From positions 1 through 30,222 of the forward strand of contig JALLBK010000109.1 in assembly GCA_036940085.1 (NCBI GenBank): a stretch of 30,222 nt of DNA, given 5' to 3'. Position 1 is the first letter of the stretch. Each line of letters starts with the position of its first letter. The stretch is from Discostella pseudostelligera (taxonomy: Eukaryota > Bacillariophyta > Thalassiosirophyceae > Thalassiosirales > Thalassiosiraceae). This document shows, one piece after another, positions 1 to 10,800 of the stretch. Both the position numbers and the translations under genes were made by a program. Below the pieces are notes generated by a model, which saw nothing but the letters and a program-made list of their open reading frames with translations, was not told the origin of the DNA and did no database searches.

Positions 1-375
1 TCCATATGTACGATACGGCGACCCCCGGGGCGGGCGCAATATTGACCTGTGGCGGCAAGATGATGCTTACGATGGATGATGGATAGAGCCATAGCTCTAG
101 TCCAAGTCGAGCCCCGCCCCACCCTGCTTAACTTTGATGCCCCCTGCCTTGTGGCCGACGCCGACGCACACCGTTAGAAATCGTCACCCTCCCGACGCCC
201 GATCTCCCCCGCCCTCCGACTCCGATAGACTCCAATCCCGACGCGGACAACCTGAAGGTAGGCCTCACTCTCCTCTAATCAGAGATTTAAAGTGCGTTAG
301 AAGAGAGAGATTGCACAAACTGGGGAGAAGCTCGTGGGAAGGTCATCGTCGTCGTCGTAGTAGTAGATAGATACA
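1..375. other. Upstream region of the cyclase-like gene
   Basis: I see no convincing gene here. Short open frames exist but show no recognisable domain. The stretch must hold the promoter and 5' untranslated region of the cyclase-like gene that starts at 376. It is C-rich in its middle part and contains a GTGGCGGCAAG stretch near 49-59 that loosely resembles the GGCGG elements of other promoters in this window. The ATG at 376 is closely preceded by stop codons in a run of TAG triplets (about 357-369), which supports that start. Confidence 0.5.
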
Positions 376-3300
376 ATGGATCCATCAACTTCGCCCCTTT
401 CAGTTTCAGTAGCAGCCGACGGTGCATCATCTTCGGCGTTAGCAGCGCAATCATCACCAGCAGCTGCAGAAGCAGACATTTCCGGGATGCCATTTTCATC
501 GTCGCCATTTTCATCAACGCCGTCATCGTCACCGTCACCACAATCATTACCACAACCATTAGTCGAGTCGGAGCAAGTAGATGAAAAAAGTTTCAAGGTG
601 GACAATGGTATTGGTGGTGTTGTTGTCGAAGATTGCAATGCTGCTGAAAATAATGACGACGATAACGACATCCAATACAATGCAGCGCACGTAGGCTCAT
701 CTTCTGCTTCATCACCATCTCTACATATAGACGAAGTTCTGGATAATGATTCCGAGAATGATGACGACGAAGAACGGGAACAGCAGGATGTGTTTAATGA
801 CAACAATGTCGATGTACTCGACCCTTCATCAGGGATGACTTGGGGGCGTATATCCCACATTTCGACGGGAGAAATTTATGATGTCGAGATGGGAAGAGCT
901 GCTGGTATTGGTGGTAGTAGATGCAGTGGCTTCAGTGGCATTAGTGGAGGCACGACTTTAACCACCACCACCAACTCCTCAACAGCCACCACCACCGCTA
1001 CAGCAACTACATTCCCCACACAGCAGCAGCAGCAGCAACAACAACAACAACGTAATCGGATACCCCTCCTTAATATACCCAAGAGGAAGCGATACCGAAA
1101 ACATAGCACTGAAAGTGAGGGATCTGCAATTTCTGCGACCAATACTGATTATCTTACTAGCTTTAGCATTGCGAGCGGCGCAGCATCGATAGTGCACAAG
1201 ACAGCCAAACTACGACCTTTTCGATTAATGTCCTCCACTAGTTCTATGGACGATGTTGATTGCCCAACCATTGTGGATGAATCCGTGATTAACAATAGCC
1301 ACAATACTATCAACACCACCACCAATAACACCGGGGTGGGGATGCGTACACGTCCTAGCGCCCACTGCTACCGCCGATACGCCGTGGGCGAGGATGTATT
1401 GATTTCCAATCCCAACAACAACACTGATGGCGTCAATGCTACTACATTCAACAATGCACATTCCAAAAATTTAGTAAACCGATATGGTTTCCCCGAATGG
1501 GATGTGGGCATGTACCGGACATCGGAACAACGTCGCGGGCCGTACTTGTATGTGTTGGCCAAGGTGGTGAGTGTGCACTTTGGAGAGGATGCTCAGTATT
1601 ACACTGTTCGGCGGGAGGATACGCTTGAGTATCAACGCGCGGATGCTCAGTATATGGAGCCAATGTTGAATCAAGTTGGGATTGATGCTGCGAAAATTGC
1701 CGCGAAGAAGAAGTGGTTTAGTTATAACGATGAGGAATTTACCAGTGGAGCGGGGAGTGCCACTCTGGGAGTAGTGAGGGGGAAGAGCGATCGTTTACGA
1801 CCATGTTTGGACTCAATGAATAATTGTACAAGGACATGTCGCAAGAGACTGGGGGAAGTGTACCGAAAAGTAAAGCAGCAGACTGATGCATGCTTGAATG
1901 GTAAACGACCGTATGGTATCTCTTGTCGATTTACCGGGGTGAATCTCCTCGTTGTATGCAGTATTTGGTATTTGTTGATTGATTCAGTAAAGCTGGCTTT
2001 TCTACCGGCTTCCACGGATTACAGCTGCGCGATTGGGTCTGCGTGAGTGTTATATCTGTTTCATATATTGGCTGTTCCGTTTTATTCTCTGACGTACCAA
2101 ATTGAACTGACAATTTGTTCCTTTTCTCTACATTTCGACTGAAGCATCGTGTGGTTTGTGTTGGTCCTGGAACTGATAATGGAGGTATTCATACGTCCCA
2201 GTGGATATTATGCACTGATTCATTCCGAGAAGGCGTATCTTCCATCGACAGTTCGATACATCAGCACATTTCATCTGATTTCAGAAATGATTTCATTACT
2301 CTTCTTCATCCCTGAATTCAGTTGTGTATTCAGATCGAACGGTTGTCGCGAACGAAATCGATTTTCTTTGGCTAATGCCTGTCTTATGTCGCTGTACGGC
2401 CCGGATCGTCTTCATGCATTCTACGGACTGGCTTTTATAACTATGTTGCGTCTTCGGATATTCGGAATAGTTCGCCATTGGACCAACATGTGGATAAACA
2501 ATACTTTCGTCAGAGTCAGGGGAGAGAATGGTGAATGGCGAGTAGAGAGAGGGAGAGGATTCTTCTCTCCACAGAATTACAAAATTCAGCAGAGGCGAGA
2601 TGCAATGGATGAGCCATCAAGACATCGACAATCACGGATGAAAAAAGGAGGAGTTATCGTCAAGCATACCGAAGATTATCAAGTTACGAATGCAACAAAG
2701 ATTGGAACAGCTCTTCTGAGGACAAATGCAAATAGGATCCTTATATTCATGTAAGTCCCTTGCACAATATTGGTTGCATGCATCCCCCCTTCTCAATTTT
2801 CCCTACATTCCCGTCCGTCGTAGCTTCCTCGTTGGATTATTGAATATGTTTCCGGTTGTGTTTATGCCTTATGGAGGTACAAACCAACAACTGCACAACT
2901 CTGCTGTCTTGTTGCAGGCGAATAATCTTGCATTGAATGACACCTCTGACGAAACGTGCGATGATTTGCAGGATACAGTACTATCGTGGGCGAAAACCAA
3001 CCTCTTTCACAACAAACAACTGTATGTATTGCAGCTTCAGATTCAGCCATTGCGTTGTAAATTTCAATTAATGCCAAATGGCACGAGTGCTGGATTACTC
3101 GGTGCAACGGTGTGCCGAAATAGCACTACGATAACAAATTGCAATAATATCTTCGAGACCGACTGTCAACATTTTTGCAACCGTTGGGAACAGCAGAGTG
3201 ACGAAGAACATATTGCTTATTTAGTGAATGAATATGGAGCACGCCAAAGTGTACTTTTTAATGTCACGGTTGAAGATGATGGTACGTATTCACTTCCGAA

Positions 3301-5143
3301 TGGAGAAGTCGAATCGGCACCTTTTTCTGTTCATATTCTATTCAATGAGGCGACTTCTGTGCAGATATCGTGAGTTTTGTCATTGACTGTGCTGTTTCAT
3401 GTTTGACTCTTCCTTGCACTAAAATGAATGATTTGTCCTGTTAGAGCAATATACATATTTGCCGTACAATTAGGAATGACATTGTTTGTCCTGCTCGGCC
3501 TCTCCGTTCTAAGGCACGACGCTGGGCGCCTCGTTCTTGGTCCATTACGCCGCATCCTAAAGATTGTGGCATTTTGTAAGTGCACGAATCCAATACACCA
3601 TGCCCCTCATTCAATCCGATTTATGATAGCCTTACCCTTGTCCTTTCGCCATCGATCACAACTTCAATCAGATGCGAAAAACCCACTATCGCCACCACCA
3701 CAACAAGGCGACGGAGAGGGTATGTCCCCGCCGCACGATGCGAAGTCCAATGAACAACTTGGTACGTTTGAGACGGAACAACTGATAACAGCCGTGACGA
3801 AGACTACCGATCTACTTCGGAAATGTTGGGGTGTTGCTGGCGCTGGCATCATTTCCTCCAACCTCGCGTCGGAAGAAGGTGGCCTAACGACTTACTTCAA
3901 CCCCACCGTTCCTGGCAAGGCTGTGTATGCCGTCTTTGCATTTGTTTCCATTGACAAATTCCAACGACATCTACACGCATTGAAGGGCGATATCATGATT
4001 CTCATTAATGACATTGCGGCTGTCTTGCATGAAGAAGTATACCGGTGGGGTTACGAAGATAGTGGACAATGCAACAAAAACCTCGGCAATGCATTTCTCA
4101 TGGTGTATAGAATAGGGTCCGTCTGTGAAGTAATGGAGAAGCGGGAGAGAGCGGAGGCCGTTATTTTTTCTGGAGAGAATACGGCGAAATCCTTGCGAAG
4201 ACGACACCAGTCGGCAGCCATGGCTCAGCAGCAACTTACGAAGCCTCATCGAATGAATTCGATTCCACACAGATTATCACGAAGTCACGTGGATAATCTC
4301 GACTTGTCCACTCTCCCTGGAATGCGAGCCTTTACCGACCGGGCATTACTCGGACTATTGAAGACCTTTGCTGGCATACACCGCGAGAAGAAAATCTTGG
4401 ATTGGAATAACGATTTCCGTTTAGGCGCCGGTGTGGGCGCCATGTCCATCAACTTGAATTTCGGAATGGATGCTGGTTGGGCCGTCGAGGGTGCCGTCGG
4501 GAGTGCCTACAAAATCGATGCCACCTATCTCTCCCCCCATGTGAATATGGCCTCGAGAATGATGAGTGCCACGAAGCAGTACGGTGTGTACATCCTGTTG
4601 AGTCAGTCCGTCCAGAAGCTGCTATCCCAGAATGCACAAGACAAACTCCGTCACATCGACACGGTGACAGTGAAAGGGAGCAGTGTTCAACAGAAGATAT
4701 TTACATACGACGCCAAACCGCGCAGCGACTTTTTCTTGTACAGCAAGACCGAGAGCCAGCAGGACCTGGACTCCGATCGATACACCCCGGCAATATGGAA
4801 TGTAGATCAAGACCTGGTAGCCATGCGCAGTCATATCAGTGAAGACTTCATGGCAGCTTTTAACCGTGGTCGTGATGAGTATCTGGCGGGAAATTGGCCG
4901 TTGGCAGTTCGATTGCTCAAGTCAGCGGACAAGATCATGTTTCAACGTGTGATAGAGGAGGGATTTGCTGGTCAAAGTTTCGTCGACGACAAATTCCAGC
5001 AATCAGTGGCCGACTTTAATGAAGATGACGAGCGTGTTTCCATGGGCGACGGTCCGTCACAGCGGATCATCAAATACATTGCAGATATGGGTGGTGAGGC
5101 CCCACGGAATTGGAAAGGATATAGACCACTGAACTTCAAATAA
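376..5143 (+). CDS. Multi-pass membrane protein with degenerate class III nucleotide cyclase domain
   Basis: Five exons: 376-2042, 2145-2750, 2824-3369, 3445-3575, 3672-5143 (1473 aa), all junctions GT-AG and phase-consistent. Residues 1-520 are low complexity (S, N, Q runs). Four hydrophobic helices follow (about 525-548, 556-574, about 593-615, about 660-685), the last with spaced arginines, resembling a voltage-sensor bundle. A fifth membrane segment (about 759-775) and a sixth (about 941-962) bracket a Cys-rich loop of about 165 residues with several N-x-S/T sites, probably extracellular or lumenal. The cyclase domain lies at about 1062-1330 and carries VNMASRM, holding the usual transition-state Asn and Arg, plus a Lys in KNLGN at the adenine-selecting position. 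The two metal-binding Asp positions read Ser (3947-3949) and Asn (4088-4090). An insert of about 60 residues interrupts the domain. The C-terminal tail ends in a WKGYRPL-type motif that I recall from protist cyclase proteins. The cyclase fold is clear; activity is doubtful. Confidence 0.85.
3576..3671 (+). other. In-frame 96-bp intron of the cyclase-like gene
   Basis: The donor GTAAGT at 3576 and the acceptor CAG ending at 3671 flank 96 bp, exactly 32 codons, with no stop in the reading frame. Reading through it would add a 32-residue insert between the last membrane helix and the cytoplasmic linker. Removing it joins the juxtamembrane helix directly to the AKNPLS segment, which fits the pattern I recall from related proteins. 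I treat it as an intron; retention would give a longer isoform. Confidence 0.65.
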
Positions 5144-5195
5144 AGAAATATTTGGAACTCTCATGTGTCAGTTTTTGGTATTTCCTAGAGTCAGC
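5144..5195. other. Convergent 3' gap
   Basis: Only 52 bp separate the stop codon of the cyclase-like gene (+) from the stop codon of APC11 (-). The 3' ends of the two transcripts almost certainly overlap. No other feature is visible. Confidence 0.7.
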
Positions 5196-5711
5196 TTATG
5201 AACCACTCTCTCCTGCTGACGGCCCCCTTGAATTTGTCAACACTGCACCGTTATTTCCACTTCCACTACTTGCAGCACTACTGCTACCACCATACTCCCA
5301 TTCCGCTCGACAAGTCGGACAAGAGGGTGTAGCACTCCCCCCTCCCGAAGTATCTCCCTGCTCTTGACTTCGCAACCACGCCGACACACACTGTAAATGG
5401 AATGCATGACCACATCGCCCCCACACCGCGGGGCATTCATCACCTGGATATTTACAGCCTGGTGCTGCACCCTCGTAGGGACCTTGGCAGACTATGCATA
5501 TCCCATCATCATCATCGTCATCCATCTCGCCAATGTCGAAGCCGTCATCGTTATTATTGTTGCGTTCTCCGCTCGAGCCCACACCCCATGTCCAGCGAGC
5601 GACACCATGCCATCGTTTTATTTTTATTTTGAGCTTGGTATTGTTTCTGTTATTGTTGTTGGAAGGAGTTGTTGTTATCGCAGTCGGCGGCTTCCTCATC
5701 GTCATCGTCAT
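5196..5711 (-). CDS. APC11: Anaphase-promoting complex subunit 11 (RING-H2)
   Basis: Single exon, 171 aa. APC11 is the RING subunit of the APC/C ubiquitin ligase; with the cullin APC2 it recruits the E2 that ubiquitinates cyclins and securin. The APC11 signature is visible: an N-terminal strand LKIKIKRWHGVARWTW, then a zinc-binding core with CIVC, PGC, PGDECPAVWGRCGHAFHLQC, SAWL and CPTCRAEW in the expected order. The PGDxCPxVWG segment separates APC11 from generic RING-H2 proteins. The family norm is about 85 residues. The extra length is an N-terminal extension of about 24 residues, an N/D-rich acidic insert before the first zinc-binding Cys, a Gly/Ser insert before the last CxxC, and a Ser/Gly tail. 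In-frame Met codons at residues 3 and 5 leave the exact start open. It is convergent with the cyclase gene and divergent from the coiled-coil gene. Confidence 0.93.
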   Translation of the reverse strand: MTMTMRKPPTAITTTPSNNNNRNNTKLKIKIKRWHGVARWTWGVGSSGERNNNNDDGFDIGEMDDDDDDGICIVCQGPYEGAAPGCKYPGDECPAVWGRCGHAFHLQCVSAWLRSQEQGDTSGGGSATPSCPTCRAEWEYGGSSSAASSGSGNNGAVLTNSRGPSAGESGS

Positions 5712-5974
5712 CGTCGATCGTCGCTCTTGAAAATGAATGAATTGAAGGACCTCTTCTTCCCGCCATTTTCGTAAAAGTTATCGCCTCATTCTCGCCACAT
5801 TTCCTTCCCGCCATTTTCGTACATCAGACCATGCACAGGCCCGCCGACGGACGACGGATCATGAAGATGAACCCTGCCGCCTGCCGCTGGCTGGGCCTCA
5901 ATCTCCCTCCACAGCAACCATCCACCGCTCCACCACCCCACTAGCCTTCCTCGCTTCTAATTCACCCCCCAACT
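5712..5974. promoter_or_regulatory. Bidirectional promoter, APC11 / coiled-coil gene
   Basis: This 263-bp gap between divergent starts carries an exact 18-bp direct repeat, CTTCCCGCCATTTTCGTA, at 5756-5773 and 5804-5821 (48 bp start to start). The core TTCCCGCC resembles an E2F/DP site. The same core with ATTT following is duplicated upstream of the cyclophilin gene near 29301 and 29344. E2F-type control would suit a cell-cycle gene such as APC11, but that link is inference. Confidence 0.6.
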
Positions 5975-7034
5975 ATGATAACGTCGATAGGTGCTGATAG
6001 GGCTGACGCCGCCACGCCGCCTCACCTCGCTGTCGACGATGCCGCCGCCGCCGCCACCGCCAACAACAATAATGAAAGAGAGCAAAGTCCTGATGGAGAA
6101 GAGCATGCTGCAGTATCATCATCGTCGTCATTATTATTATCGTCCTCGGCAACTATTTCAATGCCACCGGTTGCGCTTCCAGAAGTAGCAGCAGTGGCAT
6201 TAGTGGAAGCAGACGATCACCGGCAGCAGCAACAACAGACCCCGTACGAAAAAGCCATTGCTCACGCTGCCACACTCCAATCGACACTCTCCACACTCCT
6301 CTCCCAAAAATCACAATTGGAATCATCCGCTATTACTGAATGGTCCACTAAAATTTCCAATTATGAATCCCAATCCTTACGTGAAATGAATGACGAGTTA
6401 CAATTATTGCAGAATGTGCAAGCCGAGGAACGGAAGGTGTTGGAAGAGAAGTTACGGCTGGAAAATGAGATTGAGGAAAAGAAGTTAACAAAGAGTTTGG
6501 AAGAATTAAAGGAGGCAATGGGCGTGAGGAGGAGGGAAAGTAAGAAACGTTGTCGCGGTATGTTTACGGACAAGAACGATGGAACTAATGGGGAGGAAGG
6601 AGAGGGAAAGGTGAAAAAGAAGAGTTCGAGGAGCGTTGAAAAGGAAAAGGAACTGGAGGTACGCTTTATATTTATATGCTGCCATTTCATCATCATCATC
6701 ATCATTCTCTCGTTCGCTCTCATCCAACGCCACACTCTCATCACTGTGCACCATTGACTTTTCTTCTCTTTCATGTTGTCTGTCCGGTCTTCCACACTCG
6801 CAAACCACCGCCATATACTCTCATACTCTCTTTCTACTCATGCCGTATATTCCTTCGTTCCCGATGGTCAATCCAAAGAAAATTGAAAATGAAATGACAT
6901 ACCTAAACAAAACCAAAAGTCAAATGATATGGCTATTGAAGCAGGTGATTACGGTGGAGACGAAGATGAAGATGAAACAGCAGCAAGAGCAGAAGCAACA
7001 ACAACAATCGCAATCGCCACAACCACCAAAATAA
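5975..7034 (+). CDS. Coiled-coil protein of unknown function
   Basis: Two exons are proposed, 5975-6658 and 6879-7034 (279 aa), joined in phase 0 across a 220-bp intron (donor GTACGC, acceptor AAAG). Residues 1-85 are Ala/Ser/Asn-rich and probably disordered. From about 88 on there is a continuous heptad-like helix rich in E, K, L and Q. A basic patch (RRRESKKR) near 200 could be a nuclear signal. The second exon holds a compact motif around MIWLLKQVI and ends in a Gln/Pro-rich tail. I recognise no catalytic domain. Without the splice, the first exon would run into an isoleucine-rich nonsense tail, which is why the intron is preferred; more than one intron within 6659-6878 cannot be excluded. 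Confidence 0.65.
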
Positions 7035-7882
7035 ACTATGGAGGGTATCGAATATTTTGTCGACTCTGTATTGTTGAGCGGGGCAGAGCGGGGTGGGGTT
7101 CTACCTATGCTGGATGCCTCGTGGGCAGGGTGCTGGGATCTGGATCGTAATGATGGGCTTCCATGCTCAATTGCAAAGAAACAGTTGCGGACGGATTGTG
7201 TATCAGATGCCTTACTTTAGATTCCGCTCCTCCCACAGAGAGATATTGTGAACTTCCATTCTGTAGCTATCGCGGCATAAGTCTACCTTCTCCCCAGAAT
7301 CAATAATCCACTAATATAACCAACACCTACTTACTAACACGAGCTTATCCACGCATGCTAGGGCTATTGTCGGTATATATGTGCATAAGAATGCGGAATT
7401 GACCATGCCGACCTCCGCCGTCAAACGCAGCGAAGAGCGAAGGGCAGCGGCAGGTTGAATCACCCCTCCTGCCACGTGGAATTTTCAACTCGACTCGACT
7501 CGACACAGGCGCCGTTTCGAAAGATAGCGGGAAGCTGAAATGGCGCCAAACAGTGATATCTTCTGGAAAATTTGTGGTTCTCCCGCACTTGACAAGTTCC
7601 ACAAAGGAATCAATAATCGATTCTGACTCGAAGTGAAGTGAACCTCCCAAACTTCTGTAGCAGCGGCAGCAAAGGTGCAGCAAAACAGCAACATGAAGTC
7701 AAGATCGCATCATCAGCACCGAAGAAGATAGAGTATCTACAAATACAACTCAGAGAAGTTGATGCAAATTACTCTTTTGCCGAACCCAGTTCAATCAACA
7801 CCTGGATCAAAGACATTCATACTCTATCACAGAGGATTGCGCATTATTTGCACCACCAATCACCTCTCTGACATAATAAACC
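7035..7882. promoter_or_regulatory. Glutamate synthase upstream region
   Basis: The 848 bp hold the 3' end of the coiled-coil transcript and the promoter/5' UTR of glutamate synthase. Short open frames show nothing recognisable. Visible elements: a CACGTG box in CCTGCCACGTGG (core 7473-7478), a CGACT run (about 7488-7503), GGCGCC at 7509-7514, GCGGGAA at 7527-7533 (reverse of TTCCCGC) and GCGCCAAA at 7543-7550. The last two fit the E2F/DP consensus TTTSSCGC and its complement. All lie 330-410 bp upstream of the start codon. Confidence 0.45.
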
Positions 7883-10800
7883 ATGCTTTCCATCTCTGCG
7901 GCCCGTCGTGTCACCGCTGGTGCGCGTGCCACAAGAGGAGGACGGGTCGGTGGCGGTGGCGTCGGCGTCAGCGTCGGCCGCGGTGCAGGTGCCCCCGCCC
8001 TACTCCTGCGCAGCCAACACCACCAACTGATGATGAACAACCTCACCATCCCATCATCCTTCTATTCCACCGAGCGAATACTCTCCCTACGCAACAAGGA
8101 GAAGAAAGAAGTGCTGCCCAAGACATTGTACACCCCCCACCATGAAACTGAAAATTGCGGCGTCGGACTAGTTGCCAGTCTCAAGAGCGTGGCAAGTCGC
8201 AAGGTCGTGGAAGATGCCGATGAGATGTTAATTCGGATGAGTCATCGGGGTGGGGTGGGTTGTTGTCCTGCTAGTGGGGATGGTGCTGGTGAGTATCTTC
8301 TAGAGAGTTCATGTCTTGATTGTGATAGATTTACATGCTCTTTATTTCAACGACTCATCTCATTATTTGTTATGTATCTTCGTCGACTTCATCACGCATC
8401 ACCGTACAATATCGGTCTTGCAAGGAATGCTATTCGGCATGCCCGATGCCTTCATGCGTCTCAAGGCCAAGGAGGCACTCGGCAAAACCCTTCCTCCCCA
8501 GGGCGAATATGCCGTGGGAAATATCTTCTTCCCTCCCGAAAATCCAGAGGCATTGAAAGATTGCAAGGCTATTCTGGAGAGATTGACGAAACAACGTGGT
8601 TTAGAGGTATTGGGATGGCGCCCAGTGCCCGTGGATAATTCCATGTTGGGTCAGGATCCGTTGGATTCGGAACCGGATACGGAGCAGGTGAGAGATATCT
8701 CATGTGGATGAATCCAACTACACGCGGTTTGATCATCATGTTTATATCTAACACTATGCTTGCCTTCCATACTTTTCCCTCATTCACCGTTCGCTCCATC
8801 ATGATCATTAACTAAAACCATAACAGCTCTTCATCGCCAACAGTGGTCCCAAGAAGCTCTCCTCACGTGACTTTGAGCGGGAACTCTTCCGCGTGCGCAA
8901 AATGGCCGAGGAGGAGGCAGCGGCCATGCTCGGTCCCGAAAGTGGATTCTACATCAACTCTCTCTCCTCCCAAACAATCACGTACAAGGGTCAATTGACA
9001 CCGGAGCAAGTGTCTCAATATTATCTCGACATTAAAGATCCATCCTTCATCACCCATTTAAGTCTCGTACACTCGCGATTCTCGACGAATACCTTTCCTA
9101 GTTGGGAACGTGCCCAGCCTATTCGAATGATGTGTCACAATGGTGAAATTAATACACTTCGGGGAAATAAGAATTGGATGTTCAGTCGGGGTGGGCTCAT
9201 GGCCTCGGATTATTTCGGTAACGATACTCATCAGCTTCTACCCGCCACGTCGGATAACATGTCCGACTCTGGTAATTTTGATAGTGTCCTCGAGCTCATG
9301 GCGAAGGCATCAGAGCGGAGTTTACCCGAGGCCGTCATGATGATGATACCAGAGGCGTGGCAGGACAATCCCAACCTCAGTGAGACGAAGAAGGCATTCT
9401 ATGAGTATAATTCGTGCCTTATGGAGCCATGGGATGGACCTGCCATGGTAGCCTTCACTGATGGACGGTACATTGGTGCCACGTTGGATAGGAATGGATT
9501 GCGTCCGTCTCGATACTACGTTACCAAGGATGATCACGTCGTTCTATCGTCGGAAATTGGTGTCATTCCTGAATTGAAGGATTCCGATGTGAAAATCAAG
9601 CATCGTCTCGAGCCGGGTAAAATGTTCTTGGTCGACTTTGAAACACAACGCATCGTTCCCGACGACGAGATTAAGGAACAAATCGCTGCGAAGAATCCAT
9701 ATGGCGAGTGGGTCGAGGAAAAATTAATTGATTTGGAGAAGTGGACCGATGAGGCAGGAGTCAATGTTATGCCATTCGATTTTTCTCAGACGAATCGAAA
9801 GCTAAATGCCTTTGGTTATTCCGGCGAGCGTCTTGAAATGTTGCTGTTGCCCATGGGAATTGGTGGAAAAGAAGCGCTGGGTAGCATGGGAAACGATGCC
9901 GCTCTTGCTGTACTTTCCGACAAACCACGTCAGATCAATGAATACTTCAAGCAACTCTTTGCTCAGGTCACGAATCCTCCTATTGATCCTATTCGCGAAG
10001 AGATTGTTATGAGTCTCGTATGCCCCGTCGGTCCAGAGGGAAACTTGTTGTCTGATCCAAATAAGGAACATTGCAAGCGATTGAATGTGAGGAATCCGGT
10101 GTTGACGCTTGAAGAGATGGAAACCTTGAAGAGTAAGGTATACATTGATCAGGATGGAAAGAAGGCATTTTCGACGCATGTGATTGATTGTACTTTCCCT
10201 GCTGGGTCGGGACCAGATGGTATGCTTCAGGTGAGCGTTGATGTTGTGAAGTGAATATTGGCATTTGGCGTGTTGACGACTTTTTAATTATCGTTTCTCT
10301 TTTCAATCCATGATAAAGGCCCTCGAAAGGATATGCGACGAAGCCGCTGATGCTATCCAAGGCTCCATTGGCGAATCTGGGACCGAAGCAATTATCCTCT
10401 CCGATCGGCTCACTGGGCCAGACCGCATGGCGTTGCCATCGTTAATATCTGTCGGTGCCGTACATCAACACTTACTAAAGACGAAGCAACGCCCGAAGGC
10501 AGCTATCTTCGCTGAGGCAGGTGATTGTAAGGAGGTGCACGACTATGCGACAATCTTTGGTTACGGATGTGATGGCGTGTGTCCGTACATGGCATACGAG
10601 GCGTTGTGTAAGATGAATGCTGATGGATTGGTCGAGGCCAAGAGCAAGACACCATACACCGACGATAAAATCATGACAAACTACAGGAAGGCCGTTGCAA
10701 AGGGATTGTTGAAGGTGATGAGTAAGATGGGCATTTCAACTCTTCAAAGTTATAAGGGAGCACAAGTGTTCGAGGCTGTGGGTTTGGCTGACGAGATCGT

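Noticed and set aside
297..860. 187-codon minus-strand frame opposite the cyclase-like N-terminus
   Set aside because: It is a Ser/Asp-rich antisense shadow of a low-complexity coding stretch; the plus-strand frame continues into conserved membrane and cyclase domains.
1018..1050. CAG/CAA tract
   Set aside because: It simply encodes a polyglutamine run in the low-complexity N-terminus of the cyclase-like protein; similar runs occur in other genes of this window.
3576..3671. Reading 3445-5143 as one uninterrupted exon
   Set aside because: The consensus donor and acceptor, and the better family-like junction to AKNPLS, favour an intron; kept as a possible isoform.
7038..7220. 60-codon frame after the coiled-coil gene
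   Set aside because: It is short, has no domain, and lies in expected 3' UTR sequence.
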